From contig WGBJ01000381.1 of NCBI GenBank assembly GCA_015494385.1, positions 1-5,654 on the forward strand: a stretch of 5,654 nucleotides of DNA, read 5' to 3'. Below are positions 1-5,654 of this stretch, one piece after another. Origin of the DNA: Marinosulfonomonas sp. GTDB lineage: Bacteria; Pseudomonadota; Alphaproteobacteria; Rhodobacterales; Rhodobacteraceae. Under the pieces are notes generated by a model. The model was given only the letters and a program-made list of their open reading frames with translations, was not told the DNA's origin and made no database searches. Position 1 is the stretch's first letter. Each line of letters opens with the position of its first letter. The position numbers were made by a program, and so were the translations under genes.

Positions 1-549
1 ATGCCTGATAGCTTACCCCGTAATTCACGTCCGCAACTGGAAGTGATAGAAGGCGGACCAGATCGCGATATCACCGATCACGTAGAAGAAGGCAGCGATG
101 CGGCCAAAGCATTGGCTGCGATGAAAAAGGCTGATCCCAGCTTTTCGGTCAGCGAATTCCTGCAAGGTGCGCGCGGCGCTTATGAAATGATCCTGATGGC
201 GTTCGAGCGTGGCCAGCTGGATTCAATCGTGCCCTTCCTGTCCGAAGATGTGTTCGAGGCTTTTTCCGAAGTGGTCGATGCCCGCGAGGCAAAAGGGCTG
301 ATCGTCGAAGCGAATTTCATCGGGGTTCGGGAAATATCGCTGGTCGATGCCGAATTTGACGAGTCAACCAGACTGGCCGAAATCACGGTCAAATTTGTTG
401 GCGAGCTGACCACGATTGTGCGCGACCGCGCCGGTGATATTGTCGAAGGCGGCAAAAACGAAGTGAAGCGCCAGAAAGATATCTGGACTTTTGCCCGCAC
501 AATGGGGTCGGATGACCCGAACTGGAAACTGGTGGCAACCGGGGGATGA
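1..549 (+). CDS. Tim44-like domain protein (TimA-type), probably 5'-truncated by the window
   Basis: This 182-residue frame carries a Tim44-like domain over about residues 45-180. Recognisable blocks are FSVSEFLQGARGAYEMI (about 48-64), a middle alpha+beta part, and the C-terminal signature WTFARTMGSDDPNW (162-175). The domain is shared with the mitochondrial import subunit Tim44. Bacterial relatives such as Caulobacter TimA are inner-membrane-associated proteins whose job is not settled. As I remember the Rhodobacteraceae homologues, they begin with one N-terminal membrane segment and a short linker before the EVIEGGPD..DITDH stretch (seen here at 14-26). No hydrophobic segment exists here, so the ATG at base 1 is probably an internal methionine and the true start lies upstream. 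No ribosome binding site can be assessed. The stop overlaps the mltA start (ATGA), so the two are likely co-transcribed and coupled. Family confidence is good; the start is doubtful. Confidence 0.88.
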   Translation: MPDSLPRNSRPQLEVIEGGPDRDITDHVEEGSDAAKALAAMKKADPSFSVSEFLQGARGAYEMILMAFERGQLDSIVPFLSEDVFEAFSEVVDAREAKGLIVEANFIGVREISLVDAEFDESTRLAEITVKFVGELTTIVRDRAGDIVEGGKNEVKRQKDIWTFARTMGSDDPNWKLVATGG

Positions 550-1586
550 GACGTGTTTTTCGGACGTTTGCGGTATTGGCGGCGATGGCTATGACCCATC
601 CCGCCGATGCCCCTGCGGCCGAATACAAGCTGTTGCATTTCAAAGATCTGGAAGGGTGGCATGATGATGATCACGCCGCCGCGCTGAACACCTTTCTGGA
701 AACCTGTTCACAGTTGAAACGCGGCGATTGGTCGGCGTTGTGCGGGTTGGCCAAAACCCAGCCCAGCGCGAAAACCTATTTCGAGCTGTTCTTTCGCCCT
801 GTGTTGGTCGAAGACGGTAAACCTGCCCTGTTCACCGGCTATTTCGAACCCGAGTTAAGCGGATCACTTGTTCCGACCCCGCGGTATCGTTACCCGCTGT
901 ATCGCAAACCCCCCGAAATTAAGAACGGCGAGCCGTGGTTGACCCGTCGCGAGATCGAGGAAACCGATGCCCTAAGCGGGCGTGGTCTGGAACTGTGCTG
1001 GGTCGATGATCCGGTCGAGGTGTTCTTTTTGCAAATTCAGGGCTCGGGCCGGATACGGCTGACCAACGGGCAGATGATGCGTGTGGGATATGGTGGATCG
1101 AACGGGCGCAATTACCGCTCGATCGGGCAGGAACTGATCCGGCGCGGGATTTATTCCAAACATCAGGTCTCGGCGCAGGTGATCCAGAACTGGGTGCGGC
1201 GCAATCCGATGCAGGGGGCAGAACTGCTGCGGCATAATCCGTCCTTTGTGTTTTTTCGAAAAGTTACCAAAGTGCCGCCTGAAAAGGGACCGATCGGGGC
1301 AATGAACCGGTCGATCACGACACTGCGCACGCTGGCGGTCGATCCACGCTATACCCCGTTGGGCGCGCCGGTCTGGCTGGAGAAAGAAGGCTCCGACGCC
1401 CTGCGCCGTTTGATGGTGGCGCAGGATACCGGATCAGCAATCAAAGGCGCACAACGGGCCGATATTTTCTTTGGCACCGGCGATGATGCAGGTCGAATGG
1501 CTGGCCGCGTGCGCGACCCCGGCCGAATGGTGGTTTTGCTACCGATCCAGACGGCATTCGCCCTGGTGCCGGAGGGTGAAGAGTGA
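546..1586 (+). CDS. mltA: Membrane-bound lytic murein transglycosylase A (MltA)
   Basis: MltA cleaves the MurNAc-GlcNAc beta-1,4 bond of peptidoglycan and leaves a 1,6-anhydroMurNAc end, so it works in the periplasm in wall turnover. The protein has 346 residues, close to E. coli MltA (about 365). An N-terminal signal (basic RRVFR, then a short hydrophobic stretch to about 16) is followed by possible cleavage after A22. The MltA core includes FTGYFEPELSGS (96-107) and DPVEVFFLQIQGSGRI (155-170). The C-terminal 3D (double-psi barrel) domain shows its three signature aspartates: D266 in LAVDPRYTPLG, D294 in QDTGSAIKG and D306 in ADIFFGTG. The catalytic aspartate of the family lies in this domain. 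Unlike E. coli MltA there is no lipobox cysteine; the first Cys is C54. The ATG start overlaps the preceding stop and gives the full signal peptide, though its ribosome binding site is weak (a G-run touching the ATG), which suggests coupling. The stop overlaps the next GTG. Confidence 0.95.
   Translation: MRRVFRTFAVLAAMAMTHPADAPAAEYKLLHFKDLEGWHDDDHAAALNTFLETCSQLKRGDWSALCGLAKTQPSAKTYFELFFRPVLVEDGKPALFTGYFEPELSGSLVPTPRYRYPLYRKPPEIKNGEPWLTRREIEETDALSGRGLELCWVDDPVEVFFLQIQGSGRIRLTNGQMMRVGYGGSNGRNYRSIGQELIRRGIYSKHQVSAQVIQNWVRRNPMQGAELLRHNPSFVFFRKVTKVPPEKGPIGAMNRSITTLRTLAVDPRYTPLGAPVWLEKEGSDALRRLMVAQDTGSAIKGAQRADIFFGTGDDAGRMAGRVRDPGRMVVLLPIQTAFALVPEGEE
1571..1575 (+). promoter_or_regulatory. Ribosome binding site for the Smr gene GTG start
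   Basis: GGAGG lies inside the last codons of mltA, 7 nt before the GTG at 1583-1585. It is a full-strength Shine-Dalgarno match at normal spacing. It supports GTG as the true start despite the non-ATG codon and the 4-nt overlap with the mltA stop. Confidence 0.75.
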
Positions 1587-2173
1587 GCAAAAAGCCCCGT
1601 GGATTGCGCCCGGATGAACGCGAGTTGTGGCAAAGGGTGGCGGCGCAATCGGTGCCGCTGCACCCTGAACGCCCGCATCCGGTGAAACAGGCGGTCGAAC
1701 GCATCAACAGCAAACCCGCCAAACCCCGCGTGCAGGATTTTCGCATCGGGCAGGGTGCGCGCATGACTCCGCCATCGCACAATCTGGCCCCGCATATCAC
1801 CGACCATCTGCGCAACGCACCGGTGCAAATGGACCGCAAGGCATTTGGCAAAATGAAACGCGGAAAACTGGGGATCGAGGCGCGGATTGATCTGCACGGC
1901 ATGACAATGGCGCGCGCCCATCCGGCGCTGAACGGGTTTATCCAGTCGTCCTATTCACAGGGTAAGCGACTGGTTCTGGTGATCACCGGCAAAGGCAAAC
2001 GCGAAGCCACCGGCACCGGACCAATGCCGGAACACCGCGGGGTGTTGCGACGGCAGGTGCCGCATTGGCTGACCTCGGCCCCGCTGGCGGCGATGGTTCT
2101 GCAAATCACACCTGCCCATTTGAAACACGGGGGCGACGGGGCCTATTACGTTTACCTGCGACGTTCGCGTTAG
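1583..2173 (+). CDS. Smr domain protein (SmrA/SmrB-like putative nuclease)
   Basis: The 196-residue protein has a C-terminal Smr domain, about residues 98-195. Its family motifs are DLHG (103-106), TGKG (135-138) and the closing HGGDGAYYVYLRR (182-194). The Smr domain also occurs at the C-terminus of MutS2. Stand-alone bacterial versions include E. coli SmrA, a DNA endonuclease, and SmrB, which cuts mRNA at collided ribosomes; both are about this length. The DLH and GKG positions match the active-site region of these enzymes, so nuclease activity is plausible, but the sequence does not show whether the substrate is RNA or DNA. The first 95 residues are basic, rich in Pro, Arg and Lys, and likely flexible. 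Translation starts at GTG within a GTGA overlap with the mltA stop, preceded by a good GGAGG. The TAG stop interleaves with the stop of the opposite-strand hydrolase gene. Confidence 0.92.
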   Translation: MSKKPRGLRPDERELWQRVAAQSVPLHPERPHPVKQAVERINSKPAKPRVQDFRIGQGARMTPPSHNLAPHITDHLRNAPVQMDRKAFGKMKRGKLGIEARIDLHGMTMARAHPALNGFIQSSYSQGKRLVLVITGKGKREATGTGPMPEHRGVLRRQVPHWLTSAPLAAMVLQITPAHLKHGGDGAYYVYLRRSR

Positions 2174-3267
2174 GGTGTCTTTTTTGTAACCGGCAGCAGG
2201 ATAATTTCTGTTGCCTTTTGCACCACCAGAACCGTTCCCGGCAATAGCCCCGATCGACCTGATCTGTCCCGCCGGAATGCAGCGTCAATATCCGGCAAGC
2301 TGGAAAACAGGCGGATCAGGGTGGGGGATTTTGCGGGTGTGAAATGGCCGGCAGCACCGGTCGAGAATTCCGAAACATCAACAAGGGTGACTTTCAGGTC
2401 TGCCAGAAGACGTGCATCTTCTACATTTCCCAGCCGTGCCTTCTGACCAGTCAGCCGCGCCGACAGGCGCAATGCGCGATCCTTGCGCGAGGTAAAGATC
2501 ACAAAAGGATCGGGCAAACGGCCAATTCGCCGTGTCTGCTGTTTGAACAGTTCAATATCAATATCGGGCGATAGCAAGGCCACCCCGTCTATCAACCGGT
2601 GAGCGTTATCCTGGTTTTCAATAGACATTTGTCGCAGGGTTTCCATAACCAGCAAGGCGCCCATTGAATGACCGACCAACAAGATTTCCTTTGCGCCGGC
2701 GCGATCAACAGTTTTGATCAGCTCTTCCAGACCATCGCGGGCAAATAGCATGCTGTCACGGTCATATCCGTATCCCAGCGGATTACCGGCGCTGGGCCAG
2801 GAATAGTGGATGGTTGGCTGTGTCAGATCGAAATCATGCGAAAGCTGTGCCATGCGGTACAGGCCCTCGGCAAAAGTGTTGTTAAAGCCGTGGACAAAAA
2901 TTACTACCTCGCGCTGGGAATGCTTGCGGGTGCGCAGGGATCTGGAAAGAGCAGAAGCAAATTGCGACGAGGATTGAAAGCGGTCCTCTTTGGTAACCAG
3001 AAAAGCCTCTTGCGGATTTATGGGGAGCCTTGGCCAGTTGATTTGGCCCGGTTTGTGCTCTGGTGGTATGGAAATATTATAGTGCAGATAGGAAACCACA
3101 GATGAACGGCGGCCGATAAACTTACCATCAACCGTTCGGGCACGGGTCGTGGCCACAAAGATACTTTGTGGTGTGCCGATATTTTCGGCTTCGGGATAAA
3201 TGGTAATCAGACCACGCGGCGTGCAGGCGGCAAGTATTACCAGAAAAAGAACCGGAACAATCCGCAT
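2170..3267 (-). CDS. Lipoprotein alpha/beta hydrolase, DUF900 type
   Basis: From the ATG at 3267 this encodes 365 residues. The N-terminus is a lipoprotein signal: one Arg, a hydrophobic core, and lipobox LAAC with Cys15 as the predicted lipidated residue. Thr follows the Cys rather than Asp, so by the enterobacterial Lol rule it would not be held at the inner membrane. The hydrolase fold shows FVHGFNN (124-130, oxyanion-hole region), a YSWPSAG block (155-161) and the nucleophile elbow GHSMG (199-203, Ser201). Asp263 in SRKDRAL and His308 in AAGHF are the likely rest of the triad. This pattern fits the DUF900 group of esterase/lipase-like proteins; the natural substrate is unknown. A longer frame from a TTG at 3297 adds ten residues, but the ATG has a well-placed AGGGG and gives a standard lipoprotein signal, so I prefer it. 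It lies 36 nt after hslU on the same strand and is probably co-transcribed. Its TAA stop overlaps the stop of the Smr gene. Confidence 0.88.
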   Translation of the reverse strand: MRIVPVLFLVILAACTPRGLITIYPEAENIGTPQSIFVATTRARTVDGKFIGRRSSVVSYLHYNISIPPEHKPGQINWPRLPINPQEAFLVTKEDRFQSSSQFASALSRSLRTRKHSQREVVIFVHGFNNTFAEGLYRMAQLSHDFDLTQPTIHYSWPSAGNPLGYGYDRDSMLFARDGLEELIKTVDRAGAKEILLVGHSMGALLVMETLRQMSIENQDNAHRLIDGVALLSPDIDIELFKQQTRRIGRLPDPFVIFTSRKDRALRLSARLTGQKARLGNVEDARLLADLKVTLVDVSEFSTGAAGHFTPAKSPTLIRLFSSLPDIDAAFRRDRSGRSGLLPGTVLVVQKATEIILLPVTKKTP

Positions 3268-3272
3268 ATTCA

Positions 3273-3277
3273 CCCCT
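3273..3277 (-). promoter_or_regulatory. Ribosome binding site deciding the hydrolase start
   Basis: On the minus strand AGGGG sits 5 nt before the ATG at 3267-3265. It lies inside the extended TTG-start frame, so it argues that translation begins at this ATG rather than at the TTG at 3297. Confidence 0.7.
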
Positions 3278-3303
3278 AAAGGTTGTAGGTTTATCAAGCT
3301 GTT

Positions 3304-4611
3304 CTACAGCACATATCGGCTGACGTCCATCGAACGGGATAGCTCGCCCAGATTCTTTTCAACAAATTCTGCATCCACCTTGATGGCTTCGCCGGCCCTG
3401 TCCGGCGCGGTGAAGGACAATTCCTCGAACACCCTTTCGATCACCGTATACAGTCGCCGCGCGCCGATATTTTCAACCGATTGATTCACATCGGCCGCGA
3501 TTTTCGCCAGTGCGGCAATGCCGTCATCAGTGAATTCAACAGTCACGTCTTCGGTTGCCATCAGCGCGGTATACTGGCGGGTCAGGGCGTTGTCGGTTTC
3601 GGTCAGGATGCGCACGAAATCCTCTTCGGTCAGGGCGCGCAATTCAACCCGGATCGGCAAACGCCCCTGAAGCTCGGGCAGCAGATCGGACGGTTTGGCA
3701 ACGTGGAACGCGCCTGATGCGATGAACAGGATATGATCGGTTTTGACGGGGCCGTGTTTGGTAGAAACCGTTGTGCCCTCGATCAACGGCAGTAAATCGC
3801 GCTGCACCCCTTCGCGGGAAACATCGGCACCGCTGGCGTTTTTGCGCGCGCAAACCTTGTCGATTTCGTCCAGAAACACGATACCGTTTTCCTGCACTTC
3901 GCTTAGCGCCTTGCGGGTGACGATTTCATCATCCAGAAGCTTGTCGGCCTCTTCCCCCACCAGCAGTTCATAGCTTTCGGCGACTGTCATTTTGCGCCTA
4001 ACTGTGCGCCCGCCCATGGCTTTGCCAAAGATGTCCCCTAGGTTCATCATCCCCATGCTTTGGCCCGGCTGACCGGGAATATCGAACATCGGCATCGGGT
4101 TCGAGGTATCGGCAACTTCCAGCTCGATCACCGTGTTGTCCAATTCACCCGATTTCAGTTTTTTGCGAAACGTCTCGCGGGTGGCGTAACGGGCATCTTC
4201 ACCGGCGATGGCTTTGATCACCCGTTCCTCGGCGGCCTCGCGGGCGTTTGCCTTGACCTCTTCGCGCATGTGTTCGCGGGTCATGGTGATGGCGCTGTCT
4301 ACCAGATCGCGGATGATCTGTTCCACATCGCGGCCAACATAACCGACTTCGGTAAACTTGGTGGCCTCGACCTTGATAAACGGCGCGTGGGCCAGTTTGG
4401 CCAAACGACGGCTGATTTCGGTTTTACCCACACCGGTCGGCCCGATCATCAGGATGTTTTTCGGATACACCTCGTCACGCAGGTCATCACCCAGTTGTTT
4501 GCGCCGCCATCTGTTGCGTAGGGCCACAGCCACGGCGCGTTTGGCGTCGTTCTGGCCAATGATAAAACGGTCCAGTTCGGATACGATTTCGCGGGGGGTA
4601 AGATCAGTCAT
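3304..4611 (-). CDS. hslU: ATP-dependent protease ATPase subunit HslU (ClpY)
   Basis: HslU is the AAA+ hexameric unfoldase that feeds substrates to the HslV peptidase in the cytoplasm. The 435-residue protein is close to E. coli HslU (443) and appears complete. The N-terminal part has [16 protein letters not shown] (13-28) and Walker A GPTGVGKT (57-64). The pore loop GYVG is at 90-93, and a charged, helical I domain spans roughly 105-235. Walker B is IVFLDEID (244-251). ELQGR (313-317) holds the likely arginine finger R317, and GARR (383-386) the sensor 2 arginine. The C-terminal tail SRYVL matches the family's tail, which docks into HslV and activates it. The ATG at 4611 is preceded by GAGG and overlaps the end of the upstream membrane protein gene by 8 nt. 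hslV, its obligate partner, is not in the window; a membrane protein gene occupies the position directly upstream. Confidence 0.98.
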   Translation of the reverse strand: MTDLTPREIVSELDRFIIGQNDAKRAVAVALRNRWRRKQLGDDLRDEVYPKNILMIGPTGVGKTEISRRLAKLAHAPFIKVEATKFTEVGYVGRDVEQIIRDLVDSAITMTREHMREEVKANAREAAEERVIKAIAGEDARYATRETFRKKLKSGELDNTVIELEVADTSNPMPMFDIPGQPGQSMGMMNLGDIFGKAMGGRTVRRKMTVAESYELLVGEEADKLLDDEIVTRKALSEVQENGIVFLDEIDKVCARKNASGADVSREGVQRDLLPLIEGTTVSTKHGPVKTDHILFIASGAFHVAKPSDLLPELQGRLPIRVELRALTEEDFVRILTETDNALTRQYTALMATEDVTVEFTDDGIAALAKIAADVNQSVENIGARRLYTVIERVFEELSFTAPDRAGEAIKVDAEFVEKNLGELSRSMDVSRYVL

Positions 4612-5654
4612 TTTGGCCTCGGATATAAGGAGGGAAACGGTCTTTGAAAGGGAAGTCGGGCAGCAGGCGCATCAGCCATGAACGGATTTGCACCCACCAT
4701 GTGCCAAGCGCCGTGATCAGAACGCCAAGGATCAGCAGGGTAAACACCATTCCGGATTCGCCGTTTGCATAATTCGGGGTCATCCATGGAATAAGCACCG
4801 CAAAATAGCCGATACCCGCCGTCAGGAACGAACGGCGGTCGATCACCAGCGACAGGATGGTAACCACAAACAGCAACAGTGCAGTCAGCAGATACCCTTG
4901 GGTGCCGCCGCTGTTAACCAATGTCAGGGCGATGGTGTTGACGATTGCCGGTGCGGCCAGAATATGCAGCCAGAAACCGGTGGCCGAATAACGGCTGATG
5001 CGGTGCGGGTCTTTGGTGTCAAACCAGATGCCCAATGCAAAAGCTGCAAAGCCGAAGATCAAAGAACCAATGGCGAAACCGGAATTGTTGCCAAGATCAA
5101 ACAGGCCATCAGGGAAATCGAAAATCGAGAATTTCGCGCCCTGCATGCCCATGATGGCATAGACCATGATTAACCCGAAAATACCGAAAACGAACATGGT
5201 GAAAGGCAGCTTGAACACGCGGTAATAGATCAGCATTCCGATCATCCCGATCAGGGCCATGATGATAACATGAATTTCAGTCAGATCTTTATCCATGCCA
5301 ATAAGGCTAAGAACCGTGCCTGCAAGAAACACACCAAATCCTGCCGCAAGCGACATGCTGGGCAGGTTCATCCGGCGTTTCTTGGTGAAATACACGGCAA
5401 AAACCCATGTCAGGACCATGCCCAGAATACCGATCCCGACACCGCCTTTCAGCACGGCACCCAGACCGATAACGCCGGACAGCAACAACCATAGGCCAAC
5501 AGTGACAAAGATTTCGCTGAACCCTTTGAAAAACTCGAACGGTTCATCCTCGTCTATCAGATGATCGCGGATGCCCAGCCGTTCCTGTGCCAGCGTTAGC
5601 AGACCAACGGCCTGTTGTTCATTCAGAACGCCGGCTGCAACGGCAGCGCGAATG
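4604..5654 (-). CDS. Polytopic membrane protein of unknown function, N-terminus outside the window
   Basis: The frame is open from the window edge to a TGA at 4606-4604, giving 349 visible residues. A TTG at 5488 could serve as a start but falls inside the first membrane segment. The frame continues upstream of it with sensible protein, so the real start is beyond the window. The first 45 or so visible residues are soluble: an Ala-rich start followed by [20 protein letters not shown] and then an acidic DEDEPFEFF. About ten hydrophobic segments follow, with basic loops such as TKKRRMN and [10 protein letters not shown]. The block [13 protein letters not shown] (residues about 234-246) resembles a motif I recall in DUF2157/DUF4401-like membrane proteins, but I cannot assign the family firmly. 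The soluble N-terminal segment before the helices also fits that group. No catalytic motif is apparent. The gene overlaps hslU by 8 nt and is probably in the same operon. The C-terminal tail ([17 protein letters not shown]) is soluble. Confidence 0.85.
   Translation of the reverse strand, partial: IRAAVAAGVLNEQQAVGLLTLAQERLGIRDHLIDEDEPFEFFKGFSEIFVTVGLWLLLSGVIGLGAVLKGGVGIGILGMVLTWVFAVYFTKKRRMNLPSMSLAAGFGVFLAGTVLSLIGMDKDLTEIHVIIMALIGMIGMLIYYRVFKLPFTMFVFGIFGLIMVYAIMGMQGAKFSIFDFPDGLFDLGNNSGFAIGSLIFGFAAFALGIWFDTKDPHRISRYSATGFWLHILAAPAIVNTIALTLVNSGGTQGYLLTALLLFVVTILSLVIDRRSFLTAGIGYFAVLIPWMTPNYANGESGMVFTLLILGVLITALGTWWVQIRSWLMRLLPDFPFKDRFPPYIRGQND
4617..4620 (-). promoter_or_regulatory. Ribosome binding site for hslU
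   Basis: GAGG on the minus strand lies 5 nt upstream of the hslU ATG (4611-4609), within the last codons of the membrane protein gene. It supports this start and fits translation coupled to, or following, the upstream gene. Confidence 0.65.

Noticed and set aside
546..590. RRxF in the MltA N-terminus as a twin-arginine export signal.
   Set aside because: The arginines are at residues 2-3 with no preceding Ser/Thr and no following Leu-Lys, so the match to the Tat consensus is poor, and MltA is normally Sec-exported.
1349..1921. Long minus-strand open frame of 190 codons across the mltA/Smr junction.
   Set aside because: It lies antisense to two well-supported genes, has a His/Arg-rich composition typical of shadow frames, and shows no family motif.
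2158..2185. Small hairpin (GCGA / TCGC) followed some bases later by six T's after the Smr gene stop.
   Set aside because: The stem is only 4 bp and is separated from the T-run by about ten bases. The T-run is explained by lysine codons at the end of the opposite-strand hydrolase.
3265..3297. TTG at 3297 as the start of the hydrolase.
   Set aside because: The ATG at 3267 has a well-placed AGGGG and gives a normal lipoprotein signal; the ten extra residues would only lengthen it.
3298..3310. Perfect 5-bp inverted repeat (GCTGT / ACAGC, 3-nt loop) spanning the hslU stop codon, a possible terminator.
   Set aside because: The stem is short and no T-run follows it on the minus strand, so it is not a convincing intrinsic terminator. 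It may be chance.
4060..4521. Long plus-strand open frame of 153 codons opposite hslU.
   Set aside because: It is a shadow of the hslU reading frame in GC-rich DNA: the opposite strand encodes a complete, strongly conserved HslU and this frame shows no recognisable domain.

Overview
The window looks like ordinary chromosome from an alphaproteobacterium, most likely of the Rhodobacteraceae (Roseobacter-like). This rests on remembered resemblance: the Tim44-like / MltA / Smr gene order is familiar from that group, and the Tim44-like and HslU proteins have alphaproteobacterial-type sequences. No database search was run. GC content is moderate to fairly high, and coding is very dense. The only intergenic gap is 36 nt.

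Layout: two gene trains converge. On the plus strand (1-2173) three genes follow one another with 4-nt stop/start overlaps. They are a Tim44-like domain protein (5' end probably outside the window), the lytic transglycosylase MltA, and a single-domain Smr protein with a GTG start. On the minus strand (5654 down to 2170) lie a polytopic membrane protein of unknown function (5' end outside the window), then hslU, overlapped by 8 nt, then, after 36 nt, a lipoprotein alpha/beta hydrolase of the DUF900 type. The trains meet tail to tail with their stop codons interleaved at 2170-2173.

Function: much of the content concerns the cell envelope and protein quality control. The Tim44-like protein is expected at the inner membrane, MltA cuts peptidoglycan in the periplasm, the hydrolase is membrane-anchored by a lipidated cysteine, and HslU is the cytoplasmic unfoldase of the HslVU protease. 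The Smr protein is probably a nuclease acting on RNA or DNA. Tight overlaps suggest translational coupling within each train.

I found no mobile element, CRISPR array, RNA gene, long repeat or recombination site, and no convincing new system. The least understood items are the membrane protein overlapping hslU, whose frame stays open to the window edge, and the lipoprotein hydrolase.
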